DNA of 44,099 nt from Verrucomicrobia bacterium CG1_02_43_26 (GCA_001872735.1 MNWT01000025.1:1-44099); one strand, 5' to 3'; positions 1-8,284 are shown, numbered from the stretch's first letter. Numbers and translations: made by a program. The notes: generated from the sequence alone by a model not told the origin.

Positions 1-1
1 T

Positions 2-154
2 ATCTTCCTGACAACGCCCGTTGCGGCGCACCTAATCGGCAGAACTGCCTATTTATTAAGAATCCCTATGTCCGCGCACACAGTACTTGACCAGTGGAAA
101 GAGCATAGGGATCAAAAGGAAGCCAATCAGAATGCCAATGCTTCTGAAAAATAA
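2..154 (+). CDS. mnhG: MnhG/PhaG-type monovalent cation/H+ antiporter subunit, C-terminal fragment
   Basis: Only the last 50 codons are inside the window; the reading frame is open to the left edge and ends at TAA 152-154. The peptide begins with FLTTPVAAHLIGRTAY, which matches the hallmark TAPVAAH-x-x-x-RAAY segment near the end of MnhG/MrpG/PhaG, a small three-helix subunit of the multi-subunit Na+ (K+)/H+ antiporter in the inner membrane. A hydrophilic Gln/Asn/Ala-rich tail follows. The other Mrp subunits should lie just upstream, outside the window. The gene converges on the unrelated antiporter gene with about 16 bases between stops. Family assignment rests on one motif in a fragment. 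Confidence 0.75.
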   Translation: MFLTTPVAAHLIGRTAYLLRIPMSAHTVLDQWKEHRDQKEANQNANASEK

Positions 155-170
155 TTAATAGATTTCTCCC

Positions 171-1715
171 CTAAAAGAGCATAAAAGAAAGTGCCATAAC
201 AACCGTTGGGAACAACGCGCTCAAAAGCAACTTTAACGGAGAAACACCCCCCTCAAAATAATGGCTTAAAATGGACTGACCAGCCGGGTTCGGAGCATTA
301 GCAATCACCGTTAAACCACCGCCCGTAACAGCGCCAGCCACGATCGCTTTCTGTAATACAATATTACCTTCAAAACTCGGTACCAATGTGGCTAAAAACG
401 TAATAGCCGCGTTATCATTAAAGGCCGTTAAGACAGTTGCTCCAATAAATAATGGCAACTCACTCAACCCATGTAAAACAGGCTGGATCCACCATTGCTG
501 AAGGCCACCATGAGTGACGAGACCAGCAAGGAACAAACCTACTAACAAAGGACCACGAATGTGCAATTGATTCTGATGGTTCATCGTCACTTGCGTAAAC
601 GCGAGGAAGAACAAAAACCCACCAATAAACAACGGAGGATGATGAAGCGTAAAGACTGTCCATGCCAAGAAAATAACGTGAACAAAAGAAATGAATATGG
701 GTACTGGCACTTCCTTTTTATGAACGCGCTCTCCTTCCACAAAAGGGGCATTTGTGCCTCGCTGGTGTCTTACCTTTTTATCTAATTCTCTAAATTCCTT
801 ACGAAATACAAAATAGTAAACCGCAGTCGCAATTATGATGCCCGTAACAGCTCTATCTCCAAAATGAAGAAACATAAAGGGGGTATCCCAATTCCAGACA
901 TTAGCCACCATTAAAACAGGAGGTGCCGCAAAATGGGTCAATGTACCTCCCACTGAAATATTAACAAATAACAAACCCAAGGTTGCGTAGCAAAAATGCG
1001 CAGGCGGCTTTAAGTTATAAAACTGGCGCGCCAAGAGAAGAGCCGCAATCGTCATAGCAGCAGGCTCGGTAATAAATGAACCCAAAAGAGGTGCTATTAT
1101 TAGTATGGATAACCACCAAGCCCCTGAGGAACACTTCCCTATTTTGGCAAAGATCTTCAAACAGTTTTCTGCCAATTTCAAAATCGGGCGAGTTGAAGCA
1201 ATCGCCATAATCACCACCACAAACATGGGCTCAGTATAATTCACTTTGCCATCAATGTAGCCGACAAGACTTTTCCATCCAAAAAAGTATATAATAACAA
1301 TAACTAAGGGAACGAGCCAAATAGCAAAGATAGCCTCAATCTCACCAAAAAAATGACATAGCTCTGATTTGAAGCAAACACTGGTATTAACTTCATTCTC
1401 ACGGCCACTAGCAATCAGCATATTTTTATGTTTCTTTTTAAAAAACCCCGCTAATCGCTCAAATCGCGTTGCCATAAAGGTATGAATAATAGCACAGAAA
1501 AAAATCAATGTCGCAATTAAGTTAAAGGGGTTCACCTCCACACGGTGTTTTAGTATATTCCACAAGTCCGTAATTTGGGCATCACCATAACTATGAATAT
1601 GCAATGGAAATTCTATTGTTTGTGGGTTCACTTCCTCACCATGACAAGCAACCAGAATAAATACAAAGCTACCCAGTGTTAGCAAAATCCATTTAATATA
1701 ATTTGTAATCTTCAT
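171..1715 (-). CDS. Putative Na+/H+ antiporter (PF07399-type)
   Basis: A 514-residue polytopic inner-membrane protein with about ten hydrophobic segments. The early PFNLIATLIFFCAIIHTF stretch, the helix around EPAAMTIAALLLARQF and the acidic/Asn-rich GATVLTAFNDNAAITFLATLVP segment are typical of the putative Na+/H+ antiporter family known from Chlamydiae and Verrucomicrobia, distantly related to the NhaD/ArsB ion-transporter superfamily. Charged residues inside predicted helices (E and D/N in these motifs) fit a cation/proton exchanger; substrate is inferred only. The first 25 residues form a hydrophobic leader ending in LVAC, which resembles a lipobox; whether it is cleaved is unknown. The start is ATG at 1715. 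It sits tail to tail with the MnhG gene, so two cation/proton exchangers are adjacent. Confidence 0.8.
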   Translation of the reverse strand: MKITNYIKWILLTLGSFVFILVACHGEEVNPQTIEFPLHIHSYGDAQITDLWNILKHRVEVNPFNLIATLIFFCAIIHTFMATRFERLAGFFKKKHKNMLIASGRENEVNTSVCFKSELCHFFGEIEAIFAIWLVPLVIVIIYFFGWKSLVGYIDGKVNYTEPMFVVVIMAIASTRPILKLAENCLKIFAKIGKCSSGAWWLSILIIAPLLGSFITEPAAMTIAALLLARQFYNLKPPAHFCYATLGLLFVNISVGGTLTHFAAPPVLMVANVWNWDTPFMFLHFGDRAVTGIIIATAVYYFVFRKEFRELDKKVRHQRGTNAPFVEGERVHKKEVPVPIFISFVHVIFLAWTVFTLHHPPLFIGGFLFFLAFTQVTMNHQNQLHIRGPLLVGLFLAGLVTHGGLQQWWIQPVLHGLSELPLFIGATVLTAFNDNAAITFLATLVPSFEGNIVLQKAIVAGAVTGGGLTVIANAPNPAGQSILSHYFEGGVSPLKLLLSALFPTVVMALSFMLF

Positions 1716-1794
1716 TATTTCTTATTACTCAAATTCATAATATATTACAGATTTTGAACGGCATCGGCTGCCTTATTCAAAACCTAGACTCACT

Positions 1795-1814
1795 AAAAAG
1801 TCATTAACGACTTT
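1795..1814 (-). terminator. Weak Rho-independent terminator candidate
   Basis: Read on the minus strand, AAAGTC and GACTTT form a 6-bp stem around a 6-base loop, followed by a run of five T. The stem is AT-rich, so strength is doubtful. It lies directly after the 34-codon hydrophobic ORF and before the antiporter gene. Confidence 0.35.
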
Positions 1815-1833
1815 GCTAAATATGTCAATCGAT

Positions 1834-1938
1834 TTATACTTTTGAAGTTTCCAAAAAGCAGGTACAAAAGAGGCAGAAGAGAGCAAACAAGGCAAGTGAA
1901 AGGTTTTTAATAGCGTTTTTTACTTGTAATTTAGCCAT
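1834..1938 (-). CDS. Possible 34-residue hydrophobic peptide
   Basis: The ORF starts at ATG 1938 and encodes a basic N-terminus (MAKLQVKNAIKN) followed by a hydrophobic run with three cysteines (LALFALFCLFCTCF) and a short polar tail. It looks like a lone membrane-spanning peptide or a signal peptide ending in a cysteine. An AAAGTC/GACTTT hairpin with a T-run on the minus strand lies about 20 bases downstream, which would fit a short independent transcript. No family is recognised. The same frame continues upstream, antisense to pilM, so the start is uncertain. It may be spurious. Confidence 0.2.
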   Translation of the reverse strand: MAKLQVKNAIKNLSLALFALFCLFCTCFLETSKV

Positions 1939-2038
1939 GCTTACGGTTGTATAATTAGGAACGATTTCAATTGTCATCCCCAAAAACAACCGGTTTTCAA
2001 CCCTATTTTTTCGCCGTACATAGTTGCCACTATCCTGA

Positions 2039-3091
2039 ATGATTAAAAATAAATCCAGCGGCCTCTTCCTGGAACTCTCCGGCCACTCCATAAAGGTGAT
2101 CCGGACGAACTCGTTTACCCCACCCATAGTGATTGAAGAGATCTGCGAGTGCGACCCTAGTAACGAAGCCGAGGCTAAAGAATTTATTCACGCTATGATG
2201 GGGACCAAAAAGGGTCAGTTTTCCCGGGCCCTCTGCTGTATCTACCCCCCAAGTCGCTTTGTTAGAAAAGTCACTTTAGAAAATGCGCTTAGAGCGAAGG
2301 AACCCAATTTCTTTCCTAATTATATTCGCGAGCAACTCCAAATCGACCCGTCAAATTATAAAATCGCTATTCTTAACGCCAAGAATGGTGAAATGTATAA
2401 CCCGGCTGGCATAATTCAAAAAGATTTGATTTTTTGCGGAGCATTGAGTCACGAACTCTCCGACCTGCAAAATCAATTACTATCCTATGGGGTTTACCCA
2501 GAGCGCGTTGAGATCGCTTCGCTTTCAATACTCGGTGGGCTCACCCGCTATAGTACCATCGACAAAAGTCCAACCCTGGCCTTGGAAATTACGCCCAACA
2601 GTGCGTCCGTTTACATTGTTAAGGATGATCACCTAGACCTCTCTCGCCCATTAGCCTATGGTCTGAATAGCATGGTTCCTTTAATCCAGAAGCAACTTGG
2701 GCTTAAAGATGAATCTTCCGCGCAAAAGCTCCTTTACGCAAATACGTTCGACTTTACAGAAAAAGGCCCCGTACTTTTAAATAAACTCATCCGAGAACTT
2801 CAAGCGTCTATCGGTTTTTATGAGGTACAAACTGGCCAGACGCTAGAAACCTTTTTCTTATCCCCCTTGCCTCCTAACCTTGACTGGATCAACCAAACGC
2901 TTGTCCAATTTCTGGGCATGAATGTCTTTTCGCCCAATATCGCAAAATGGCTCGCTTCCTTTCAAATTACAGCAAGTGAGCATGTCGACTTAAGCAAACT
3001 AGACTACCATTGGTTTGGCCCCGTAAGCCTGCTAACTTCCATCACGCCTCCTCCTGTTATTTCAGAAAAAACTAGTGCAAAAAAGAAATAA
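2039..3091 (+). CDS. pilM: PilM-like actin-fold ATPase of type IV pilus/secretion system
   Basis: A 350-residue soluble protein with the actin-like/FtsA layout of PilM: an N-terminal strand pair GLFLELSGHSIKVIRT that carries the first phosphate loop, and a second nucleotide-binding strand pair around residue 180 (LALEITPNSASVYIV). Known PilM sits on the cytoplasmic face of the inner membrane and docks PilN, linking the alignment complex to the motor. Here it leads a five-gene overlapping operon ending with a secretin, as in the Amuc_1098-1102 locus of Akkermansia, where a PilM-like gene neighbours a secretin and anchored proteins. The sequence is divergent from proteobacterial PilM. The start at ATG 2039 fits the first conserved strand; no Shine-Dalgarno motif is seen. 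Confidence 0.75.
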   Translation: MIKNKSSGLFLELSGHSIKVIRTNSFTPPIVIEEICECDPSNEAEAKEFIHAMMGTKKGQFSRALCCIYPPSRFVRKVTLENALRAKEPNFFPNYIREQLQIDPSNYKIAILNAKNGEMYNPAGIIQKDLIFCGALSHELSDLQNQLLSYGVYPERVEIASLSILGGLTRYSTIDKSPTLALEITPNSASVYIVKDDHLDLSRPLAYGLNSMVPLIQKQLGLKDESSAQKLLYANTFDFTEKGPVLLNKLIRELQASIGFYEVQTGQTLETFFLSPLPPNLDWINQTLVQFLGMNVFSPNIAKWLASFQITASEHVDLSKLDYHWFGPVSLLTSITPPPVISEKTSAKKK

Positions 3092-3773
3092 AAGTAACCC
3101 GTTTTCCAGCGTCCCCTGGCACCCGAATTTCCGAGATACTGAAACGCTCCCGGATACAAAGGTCATACGTACTGAATTTCTGGTTAACATATTCGCGATC
3201 ACAATCGCACTGCTCCTCCTTGGCTTCTATATTTTTGAAGAAATACAAGCAGGTGTTATTCGCAATGAAAATGAACTTTTGGAAACAAGAATTCAGTCTC
3301 TCTCTTTCACAAATAGGCGTTTCCTTAAGACCAGTAGCGAATTTAAACAAGATGCCATCCTCACGCAAGAGCTTCAATACTTCTTTCACCCATCTCTTGA
3401 CCCTCTCGCGCTATTAATGGAGCTTTCTGAAACAAAGCCAAGCGATATCGTGTATGATTCTATTGCAATTCTCGAAGATCAGCTGGTCACCGATAAAGAG
3501 ATTAATCGCGTCTACACAGTTAATATAACAGGTGCCGTAAAGGGTGCGTTTGATGAAGCCCTGGAAGCCATGAACCGCTACACTGATATGTTAAAACTTC
3601 AACCTGGTTTAATGGAATATCTTGTGAGCATAGAAGTGGTCTCCCTACAACGTGATGCTGCTTCCGAATTATTTAACTATTCATTGAAATTGATTCTGGA
3701 TCCTTCGCTTCCTCCGCTCAAATCAGAGAAACAGGAGCCTGAAAGCACAAAAGATTCGAGCATTTCCGCATGA
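3075..3773 (+). CDS. PilN-like bitopic inner-membrane protein
   Basis: The 232-residue protein starts with GTG at 3075, overlapping the pilM end by 17 bases. It has a short polar cytoplasmic tail of about 35 residues, one transmembrane helix (about 36-56, LVNIFAITIALLLLGFYIF), a charged coiled-coil region (about 57-95) and a C-terminal alpha/beta domain with strands such as RVYTVNITGAVKG. This is the topology of PilN/GspL-type alignment proteins. The conserved N-terminal INLLP motif by which PilN binds PilM in Proteobacteria is absent; the tail instead reads NPFSSVPWHPNF. Position between pilM and a PilO-like gene supports the role, while sequence similarity is weak. It could equally be called an Amuc_1100-like pilus-associated protein. 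Confidence 0.6.
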   Translation: MQKRNKSNPFSSVPWHPNFRDTETLPDTKVIRTEFLVNIFAITIALLLLGFYIFEEIQAGVIRNENELLETRIQSLSFTNRRFLKTSSEFKQDAILTQELQYFFHPSLDPLALLMELSETKPSDIVYDSIAILEDQLVTDKEINRVYTVNITGAVKGAFDEALEAMNRYTDMLKLQPGLMEYLVSIEVVSLQRDAASELFNYSLKLILDPSLPPLKSEKQEPESTKDSSISA

Positions 3774-4363
3774 ACACTCAGCAACTCATTTTAAAAGCAA
3801 AACAATACCCTTTCGCCATTGGAGCCGGGCTGCTTTCTCTTATCATAATTCTATTGATTTACTTTCGCTCGGATAGTGTCCCTGAGCTAGAACAACGTTA
3901 CGATTATCTAAAACGCCAAAATACGATCCTGGATTCAAATAAGATCAATTCACAAGGTTTGGAAGCAGACCTCCAAAAATTAAATACGATCTTGATAAAT
4001 ATCAACGAACGTATGCTCAATCCTTCAGATCGGGCTCGTAACTACCATTATTTCTTTAGTCTCGAGCAAGCTACTAAGGTAAAACTAAAGGATCCTCGGC
4101 AAGAGCTTGTAGAGCCTTTTGTTACTCCCGCTAGCAAAAAGAAGAAAAATAAGAAGGACAACAAAGAACAAGCTTTTGTGAGCAACTATTACATCGAAGC
4201 CTCGGGTACTTTCCCTGAACTTTTGGAGCTTATTTATCAACTTCAGGTTGGCTACTTCTTCGCAAGAATTACCCGTTGCGTTATATCTCCAGACTCCTCA
4301 GCCGATCCTAGTAAACTCAAAATACAATTAAACATCGGCTTCTTTAGCAAAAGCGCAAACTAA
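3770..4363 (+). CDS. PilO-like bitopic inner-membrane protein
   Basis: This 197-residue protein overlaps the preceding gene by ATGA, indicating translational coupling. One transmembrane helix (about 15-33) follows a short basic N-terminus; a coiled coil (about 38-85, LEQRYDYLKRQNTILDSNK) leads into a C-terminal domain (about 140-197) with a strand-helix-strand pattern like the ferredoxin-like fold of PilO. A lysine-rich insert KKKKNKKDNKE lies between them near residue 125. PilO and PilN normally form a periplasmic heterodimer joining the inner-membrane platform to the secretin through PilP. The assignment is from topology and gene order; the primary sequence is not diagnostic. Confidence 0.6.
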   Translation: MNTQQLILKAKQYPFAIGAGLLSLIIILLIYFRSDSVPELEQRYDYLKRQNTILDSNKINSQGLEADLQKLNTILININERMLNPSDRARNYHYFFSLEQATKVKLKDPRQELVEPFVTPASKKKKNKKDNKEQAFVSNYYIEASGTFPELLELIYQLQVGYFFARITRCVISPDSSADPSKLKIQLNIGFFSKSAN

Positions 4364-4368
4364 TACCC

Positions 4369-5055
4369 ATGCGATTTCATCTCTCAGTCACGTTAACCAT
4401 TCTGCTACTGCCTTTCTTAAGCATGCAAGCCGCCGCAATCCCGTTTGATGCCGCGGGGTTTGAAAAGGTGATCAGCATTAAAGAAAGAGAGGCTATGCTT
4501 GCTGAAGGAAATCGAAATATTAATTTGCAAGACCTTCAACCCTACCCTGACTTCGCACTATACCCAAACCCGTTTGTCTTTGAAGCGGTTCGTTATAAAA
4601 AAAACCAATCGCAAACTCAGCCAAAGGATATGACACCCGGTAAACAAGGCCCGCCGGATGATGAAATCCTCAAAACCATTATTAGCCTGGTCAACCCAAC
4701 CGGTTACATGATTCGTGGCGATTATAAAGTTCTCATTTTTGATAAAAACAAAGTAGCGGAAGGAGAATCTTTCATCGCAACCGTAAACTTCCGCCCCTAC
4801 ATTATTGTTGTTGAATCAATCAACAAATCAAATTATATTTTACGTTTAAATAAAGCCACTATTTCAAAAAAGCTCGGCCCCGCAACCCAGGGTACAGTTC
4901 GTCTGTCTAGTGAAGATACCCATGATGTTAACATAAACTTTGATAACCCTTATATCAAAAGAGCTAAACCGGAAAATAATAATACCTCAACAGAAGCAAC
5001 TACCCCTCCCGAGCCAAAACCCGAGCCCGACCAACCCGAAATTTCTAAGCCTTAA
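4369..5055 (+). CDS. Exported protein in the PilP position
   Basis: The 228-residue product has a signal peptide (basic start, hydrophobic core LTILLLPFLS, likely cleavage after AAA near residue 23) with no lipobox. Residues 100-190 contain a beta-rich domain (YKVLIFDKNKVAEGESF, FRPYIIVVESINKSNYIL), and the last 35 residues are Pro/Glu-rich (PPEPKPEPDQPE), a likely flexible spacer. Lying between a PilO-like gene and the secretin, it occupies the place of PilP, which is normally a lipoprotein whose beta domain contacts the secretin N0 domain. That functional parallel is inference. It ends by overlapping the secretin start by one base. I do not recognise a named family. Confidence 0.6.
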   Translation: MRFHLSVTLTILLLPFLSMQAAAIPFDAAGFEKVISIKEREAMLAEGNRNINLQDLQPYPDFALYPNPFVFEAVRYKKNQSQTQPKDMTPGKQGPPDDEILKTIISLVNPTGYMIRGDYKVLIFDKNKVAEGESFIATVNFRPYIIVVESINKSNYILRLNKATISKKLGPATQGTVRLSSEDTHDVNINFDNPYIKRAKPENNNTSTEATTPPEPKPEPDQPEISKP

Positions 5056-6932
5056 TGACCTTTATGCGAAAACTCATCCCCTCTCTGGCACTTTTTGTCT
5101 TAACGCTTCCTCTGCTCGGCCAGGGATTGCAAAGCGATGAAGAAGCACAACCGGAAATCTCCCCTTCAGTGATCGATTTTTCTTCCGAAAATCAAGCTCC
5201 CCTAGAGTCGAAAACAAATTTTCAAAACATCCCAGAGCTCTTTCCTCAACCCACGAGCACAAGTGGCGTCACTCTAGAATTCCCATCAGATACCACGACT
5301 CAAGAACCAACTTCTATATCAGATGATGAATTGATTTCCGTTGACTTTCCTGAAGAGGAAATTCGTACCATCATCCGTAATGTCTCAGACCTTTACGAAC
5401 TCAACGTAATCATCCCAGACAGCCTCATCGGCAGTACTTCCATAAAACTGCGTAACGTCACCTGGCGCCAAATCTTTAAAATCGTCCTGAAACCCGTTGG
5501 CTTCACGTTCACTGAGGATAGAAACATTATTTATATCGTTTCCCTCGATGAGTTAAATCAGGAGCCCATGGCTCTGCGCACTTACAGTATTAAATATGCT
5601 ACCGCAGAAGAGGTTGCCACTTCGCTCAGGCCTCTTATTGAAGGTGGCGGTGGCGGTGGCCAAATTCAGGTCGATAAACGCTCCAATTCCATAATCATTC
5701 GTGACCGTCCTTCAACCTTGGCCGAGATTGAACAACTGCTCGCAACTTCCCCTCTCGATAAGCCACGCGAACAAGTGTTAATCGAAACTAAGCTTGTTGA
5801 AATGAACGATAACGATGACGGAGCCCTGGGCTTTGACTGGAGTTCTCTTGCCGCTCTAGATGTCTTCAAAACAGGTTTTGATTACCTCTACGAACCGGTT
5901 AATGTTGGCTCAAGAACAACAACGAATGCTATTCCGAATTCTCTGATCACCACCCCGATTCCACAACCCAGTGGCACACGCGCACACATCGCTTTCTTTA
6001 ACGCGAACCAATTTAACGTCCTACTCAATGCCATAGAAACAAAAACGGACAGTAAGCTCGTCTCTAACCCAACTATTATCACCCTTAATAACCAAACGGC
6101 CACCATGTTGGTTGCAGATAAATACCCGGTCATCACAACCCGTTTCAATAGCCAAACAGGTACCTACGAAGCTAGTGACCCGATTATTCTCGATCTGGGG
6201 TTGACACTAGAGGTCACACCATTTGTTAACATGGGTGCGGACTTGATTACCCTCCACCTTAAGCCAAAAGTGAGCCGAAAAGGAGCAGACGTTGTTTCTT
6301 TAGGCGTGACTTATCCGATTGAAGAAGCTCGACAATTTGATACCTGGATAAGTGTTCGCAACGGTTACACAGCTGCCCTGAGCGGTTTCATCCGTCGTGA
6401 TATCCAAGATGTCGTTAACAAAGTTCCTATTTTTGGTGACATTCCTGGATTAGGAAAACTCTTTTCCTCAAAAGCCAAAGTACATAATAAGCGTAACTTA
6501 ATTATGTTCATCACCGCCCGAACATTGAGCCCGGAAGGTGCTACGTATAAGGACATTATTGATCCTCGCCTCTTCAACGCTTTAAAGCTCAATGCTAGCG
6601 ATGTACCCGGCTATGCCTTTGATAATCAAGTTCCCGGTCTAGAGCGCATGTCTCCCGCAGAACGCAAGTTGATCGAAGACCTTCAAAAAGAGCGTAATAA
6701 AGAATCTGATGAAAAAGCTAGACTCCAACTGGAAACAAATCTGATTCGTGAAAAACAAGCTTTTGCTTCTGAAATGAAGAAAGTGAAAAACGAAAAAGAC
6801 AAAAAACGCTCACGAGAGGCTCGCAATAAGAAAAACAAAGCGCAAACCCTCTCCGGCACAGATAGTACAAGTACCGATCAAACCACGGAAACATCCACTT
6901 CAAGCCGTTCTCGCAGAAGTCGCAGTCGCTAG
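5055..6932 (+). CDS. Type II/IV secretin (PilQ/GspD family)
   Basis: A 625-residue outer-membrane pore protein. After a signal peptide (to about residue 22) and a low-complexity linker, residues 90-165 form an STN/N0 domain (FPEEEIRTIIRNVSDLYELNV), about 175-245 an N1 domain (YSIKYATAEEVATSLRPL) interrupted by a run of six glycines, and about 300-500 the secretin core, with the signature VPIFGDIPGLGKLF followed by KRNLIMFITARTL. The last 90 residues are a Lys/Glu coiled coil ending in a Ser/Thr tract and an SRSRRSRSR tail, which is unusual for secretins. It closes the pilM-like operon and would gate a type IV pilus or related filament. Pilins, PilB/PilT ATPases and PilC are not in the window, so pilus versus secretion use cannot be decided. 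Confidence 0.85.
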   Translation: MTFMRKLIPSLALFVLTLPLLGQGLQSDEEAQPEISPSVIDFSSENQAPLESKTNFQNIPELFPQPTSTSGVTLEFPSDTTTQEPTSISDDELISVDFPEEEIRTIIRNVSDLYELNVIIPDSLIGSTSIKLRNVTWRQIFKIVLKPVGFTFTEDRNIIYIVSLDELNQEPMALRTYSIKYATAEEVATSLRPLIEGGGGGGQIQVDKRSNSIIIRDRPSTLAEIEQLLATSPLDKPREQVLIETKLVEMNDNDDGALGFDWSSLAALDVFKTGFDYLYEPVNVGSRTTTNAIPNSLITTPIPQPSGTRAHIAFFNANQFNVLLNAIETKTDSKLVSNPTIITLNNQTATMLVADKYPVITTRFNSQTGTYEASDPIILDLGLTLEVTPFVNMGADLITLHLKPKVSRKGADVVSLGVTYPIEEARQFDTWISVRNGYTAALSGFIRRDIQDVVNKVPIFGDIPGLGKLFSSKAKVHNKRNLIMFITARTLSPEGATYKDIIDPRLFNALKLNASDVPGYAFDNQVPGLERMSPAERKLIEDLQKERNKESDEKARLQLETNLIREKQAFASEMKKVKNEKDKKRSREARNKKNKAQTLSGTDSTSTDQTTETSTSSRSRRSRSR

Positions 6933-6955
6933 GTTTTTACACAATTGCCAACAAC

Positions 6956-6990
6956 AAAAAAGATCATGGTATATACCATGATCTTTTTTT
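6956..6990. terminator. Bidirectional palindromic terminator
   Basis: An A-run, the arm GATCATGGTAT, its complement ATACCATGATC and a run of seven T form a near-perfect palindrome just after the secretin stop. Because both strands end in a T-run, it can end the secretin operon on the plus strand and also any minus-strand transcript from the small ORF at 7007-7207. Confidence 0.85.
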
Positions 6991-7006
6991 GTTCTTATGA
7001 AAGAGC

Positions 7007-7207
7007 CTAATTATTTCCCTCTGTTGCATTTTGTTGTCCTACAGGGGATTTAAGCAGGTCAACAAACTTCTTAACAGTTCCTTTTATTTCATGGCTTACC
7101 TTCTTAACATTCTCATCGAAATCTTTGTTAACATTCCCCCATCTCAAACTCGATTCTTTGCAACAATAATAAAAGGTAACATCCCATATTACAATCCCCC
7201 CTTTCAT
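7007..7207 (-). CDS. Possible small charged protein (66 residues)
   Basis: Open from ATG 7207 to a stop directly next to the bidirectional terminator at 6956-6990, as a real convergent gene would be. The C-terminal two thirds (NVNKDFDENVKKVSHEIKG, then TVKKFVDLLKSP) reads as an amphipathic helical protein, unlike the hydrophobic noise of most shadow frames. The first 24 residues contain two adjacent cysteines and aromatic residues and look less natural, so a later alternative start (for example TTG near codon 21) is possible. No family is recognised, and a competing plus-strand frame overlaps it. Confidence 0.4.
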   Translation of the reverse strand: MKGGIVIWDVTFYYCCKESSLRWGNVNKDFDENVKKVSHEIKGTVKKFVDLLKSPVGQQNATEGNN

Positions 7208-7263
7208 TTTTTATCGCAATTCTCATCCCATTCCGCCATCGTAAATGTTTACTTTAACAAAAC

Positions 7264-8277
7264 ATGGCAAACGCATCTCTCGTAGCAAATTCACCCAGAA
7301 AATTAAGCTTTACGGATATTATAGGCTCGATTGAACCTCATTTTAAAGCACTCGATCATTTTCTCTCCGCACAGACAAATGAAATTGAGCCCGAGCTTCA
7401 TGAACTTGCTCAATACTGCATCAACCTGTCCGGTAAGCGTATACGCGCCTCTTTAGTTTTTCTAAGTGGTTGGACTTCAGATAATATTGTATCCAGTGAT
7501 CTCGTCCATATTGCGGCCATAATCGAATTAGTCCACTTGGCAACTCTTGTCCATGATGATATTTTAGATAAGGCCTTCATCCGAAGGAACAAAGCAACAC
7601 TGTCTCAAAAATTTGGCAATAATGAAGCCATATTGTTCGGAGACGCTCTGTTCTCACACTCGCTCAAAATAGCGTCCGATTTCCCCACAACCCTCGTCTG
7701 TCGATCCATCGCAGAAGCCACTCGCCGCGTTTGTGCCGGCGAAATAGCCCAAACGTTTTTTAAAAACAACACACCCATTTCTCTCACCCAATACTACCGT
7801 ATCATAGACCTCAAAACAGCTGAGCTCTTTCGCGTAGCCTGCGCTCTGGGAGCTACTTTTTCATCCGATAATCAAGCCTTTCATGAAGCTGCCGCTAACT
7901 TCGGCCGCTCACTCGGTATTGCCTACCAAATTTATGATGACTTAATCGACTTCTTTGGTGAAGAAGATACGATCGGTAAAACCCTCGGCACCGACCTCAA
8001 TGAACGCCGCTACACACTTCCCGTTATTTTGTTAATGGAGAACGTCGCTCCCGAAGACCGCAAGCAACTCCAAACCCTTCTTGCATCCCAGGAAAATTGT
8101 TTCGAGCACGTGAAGGCCCTCATGGACAAGCATCAGATTAAGGATGCCGTTGTCCAGTCATTATTACAAGAATTAGAAACGGCGGAAGCGAGCCTCAAAC
8201 CATTTGAAGCTCTTCCCGCAGTACCAAAGTTGCTAGCGATTAAAGCCTTCCTCCTTCAAAAGGTCCAAGACTTATAA
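7264..8277 (+). CDS. ispB: Long-chain polyprenyl diphosphate synthase
   Basis: A 337-residue trans-prenyltransferase that condenses isopentenyl diphosphate onto an allylic primer, giving the side chain of respiratory quinones. The first Asp-rich motif HDDILD is at residues 97-102, the second DDLID at 225-229, with the GKRIRA motif near 57. Alanine at the fifth position before the first motif (A93) leaves room for a long product, typical of octaprenyl/heptaprenyl synthases, in contrast to the tyrosine in the second synthase of this window at 25076-25963. Chain length is inferred from this residue only. The gene stands alone, converging with yebC across 7 bases. The symbol is by analogy with Escherichia coli. 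Confidence 0.85.
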   Translation: MANASLVANSPRKLSFTDIIGSIEPHFKALDHFLSAQTNEIEPELHELAQYCINLSGKRIRASLVFLSGWTSDNIVSSDLVHIAAIIELVHLATLVHDDILDKAFIRRNKATLSQKFGNNEAILFGDALFSHSLKIASDFPTTLVCRSIAEATRRVCAGEIAQTFFKNNTPISLTQYYRIIDLKTAELFRVACALGATFSSDNQAFHEAAANFGRSLGIAYQIYDDLIDFFGEEDTIGKTLGTDLNERRYTLPVILLMENVAPEDRKQLQTLLASQENCFEHVKALMDKHQIKDAVVQSLLQELETAEASLKPFEALPAVPKLLAIKAFLLQKVQDL

Positions 8278-8284
8278 ACGAATA

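Larger units (their letters stand above)
1716..2038. other. Intergenic region between antiporter and pilus operon
   Basis: This 323-base stretch separates divergent genes and should hold promoters for both. It contains a short minus-strand open frame of 34 codons (1834-1938) for a very hydrophobic cysteine-containing peptide, followed by a weak terminator-like hairpin at 1795-1814. A longer minus-strand frame extends into the pilM start but is most likely spurious beyond 1938. I could not pick a convincing promoter for either flanking gene. Confidence 0.5.
6933..7263. other. Intergenic region after the secretin
   Basis: The 331-base gap holds the palindromic terminator (6956-6990), the possible minus-strand small gene (7007-7207) and about 55 bases that would contain the promoter of the prenyl synthase gene. 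No other repeat or RNA gene was seen. Confidence 0.5.

Noticed and set aside
1834..2127. Full 97-codon minus-strand frame
   Set aside because: The N-terminal two thirds are antisense to the pilM start, and only the last 34 codons look protein-like.
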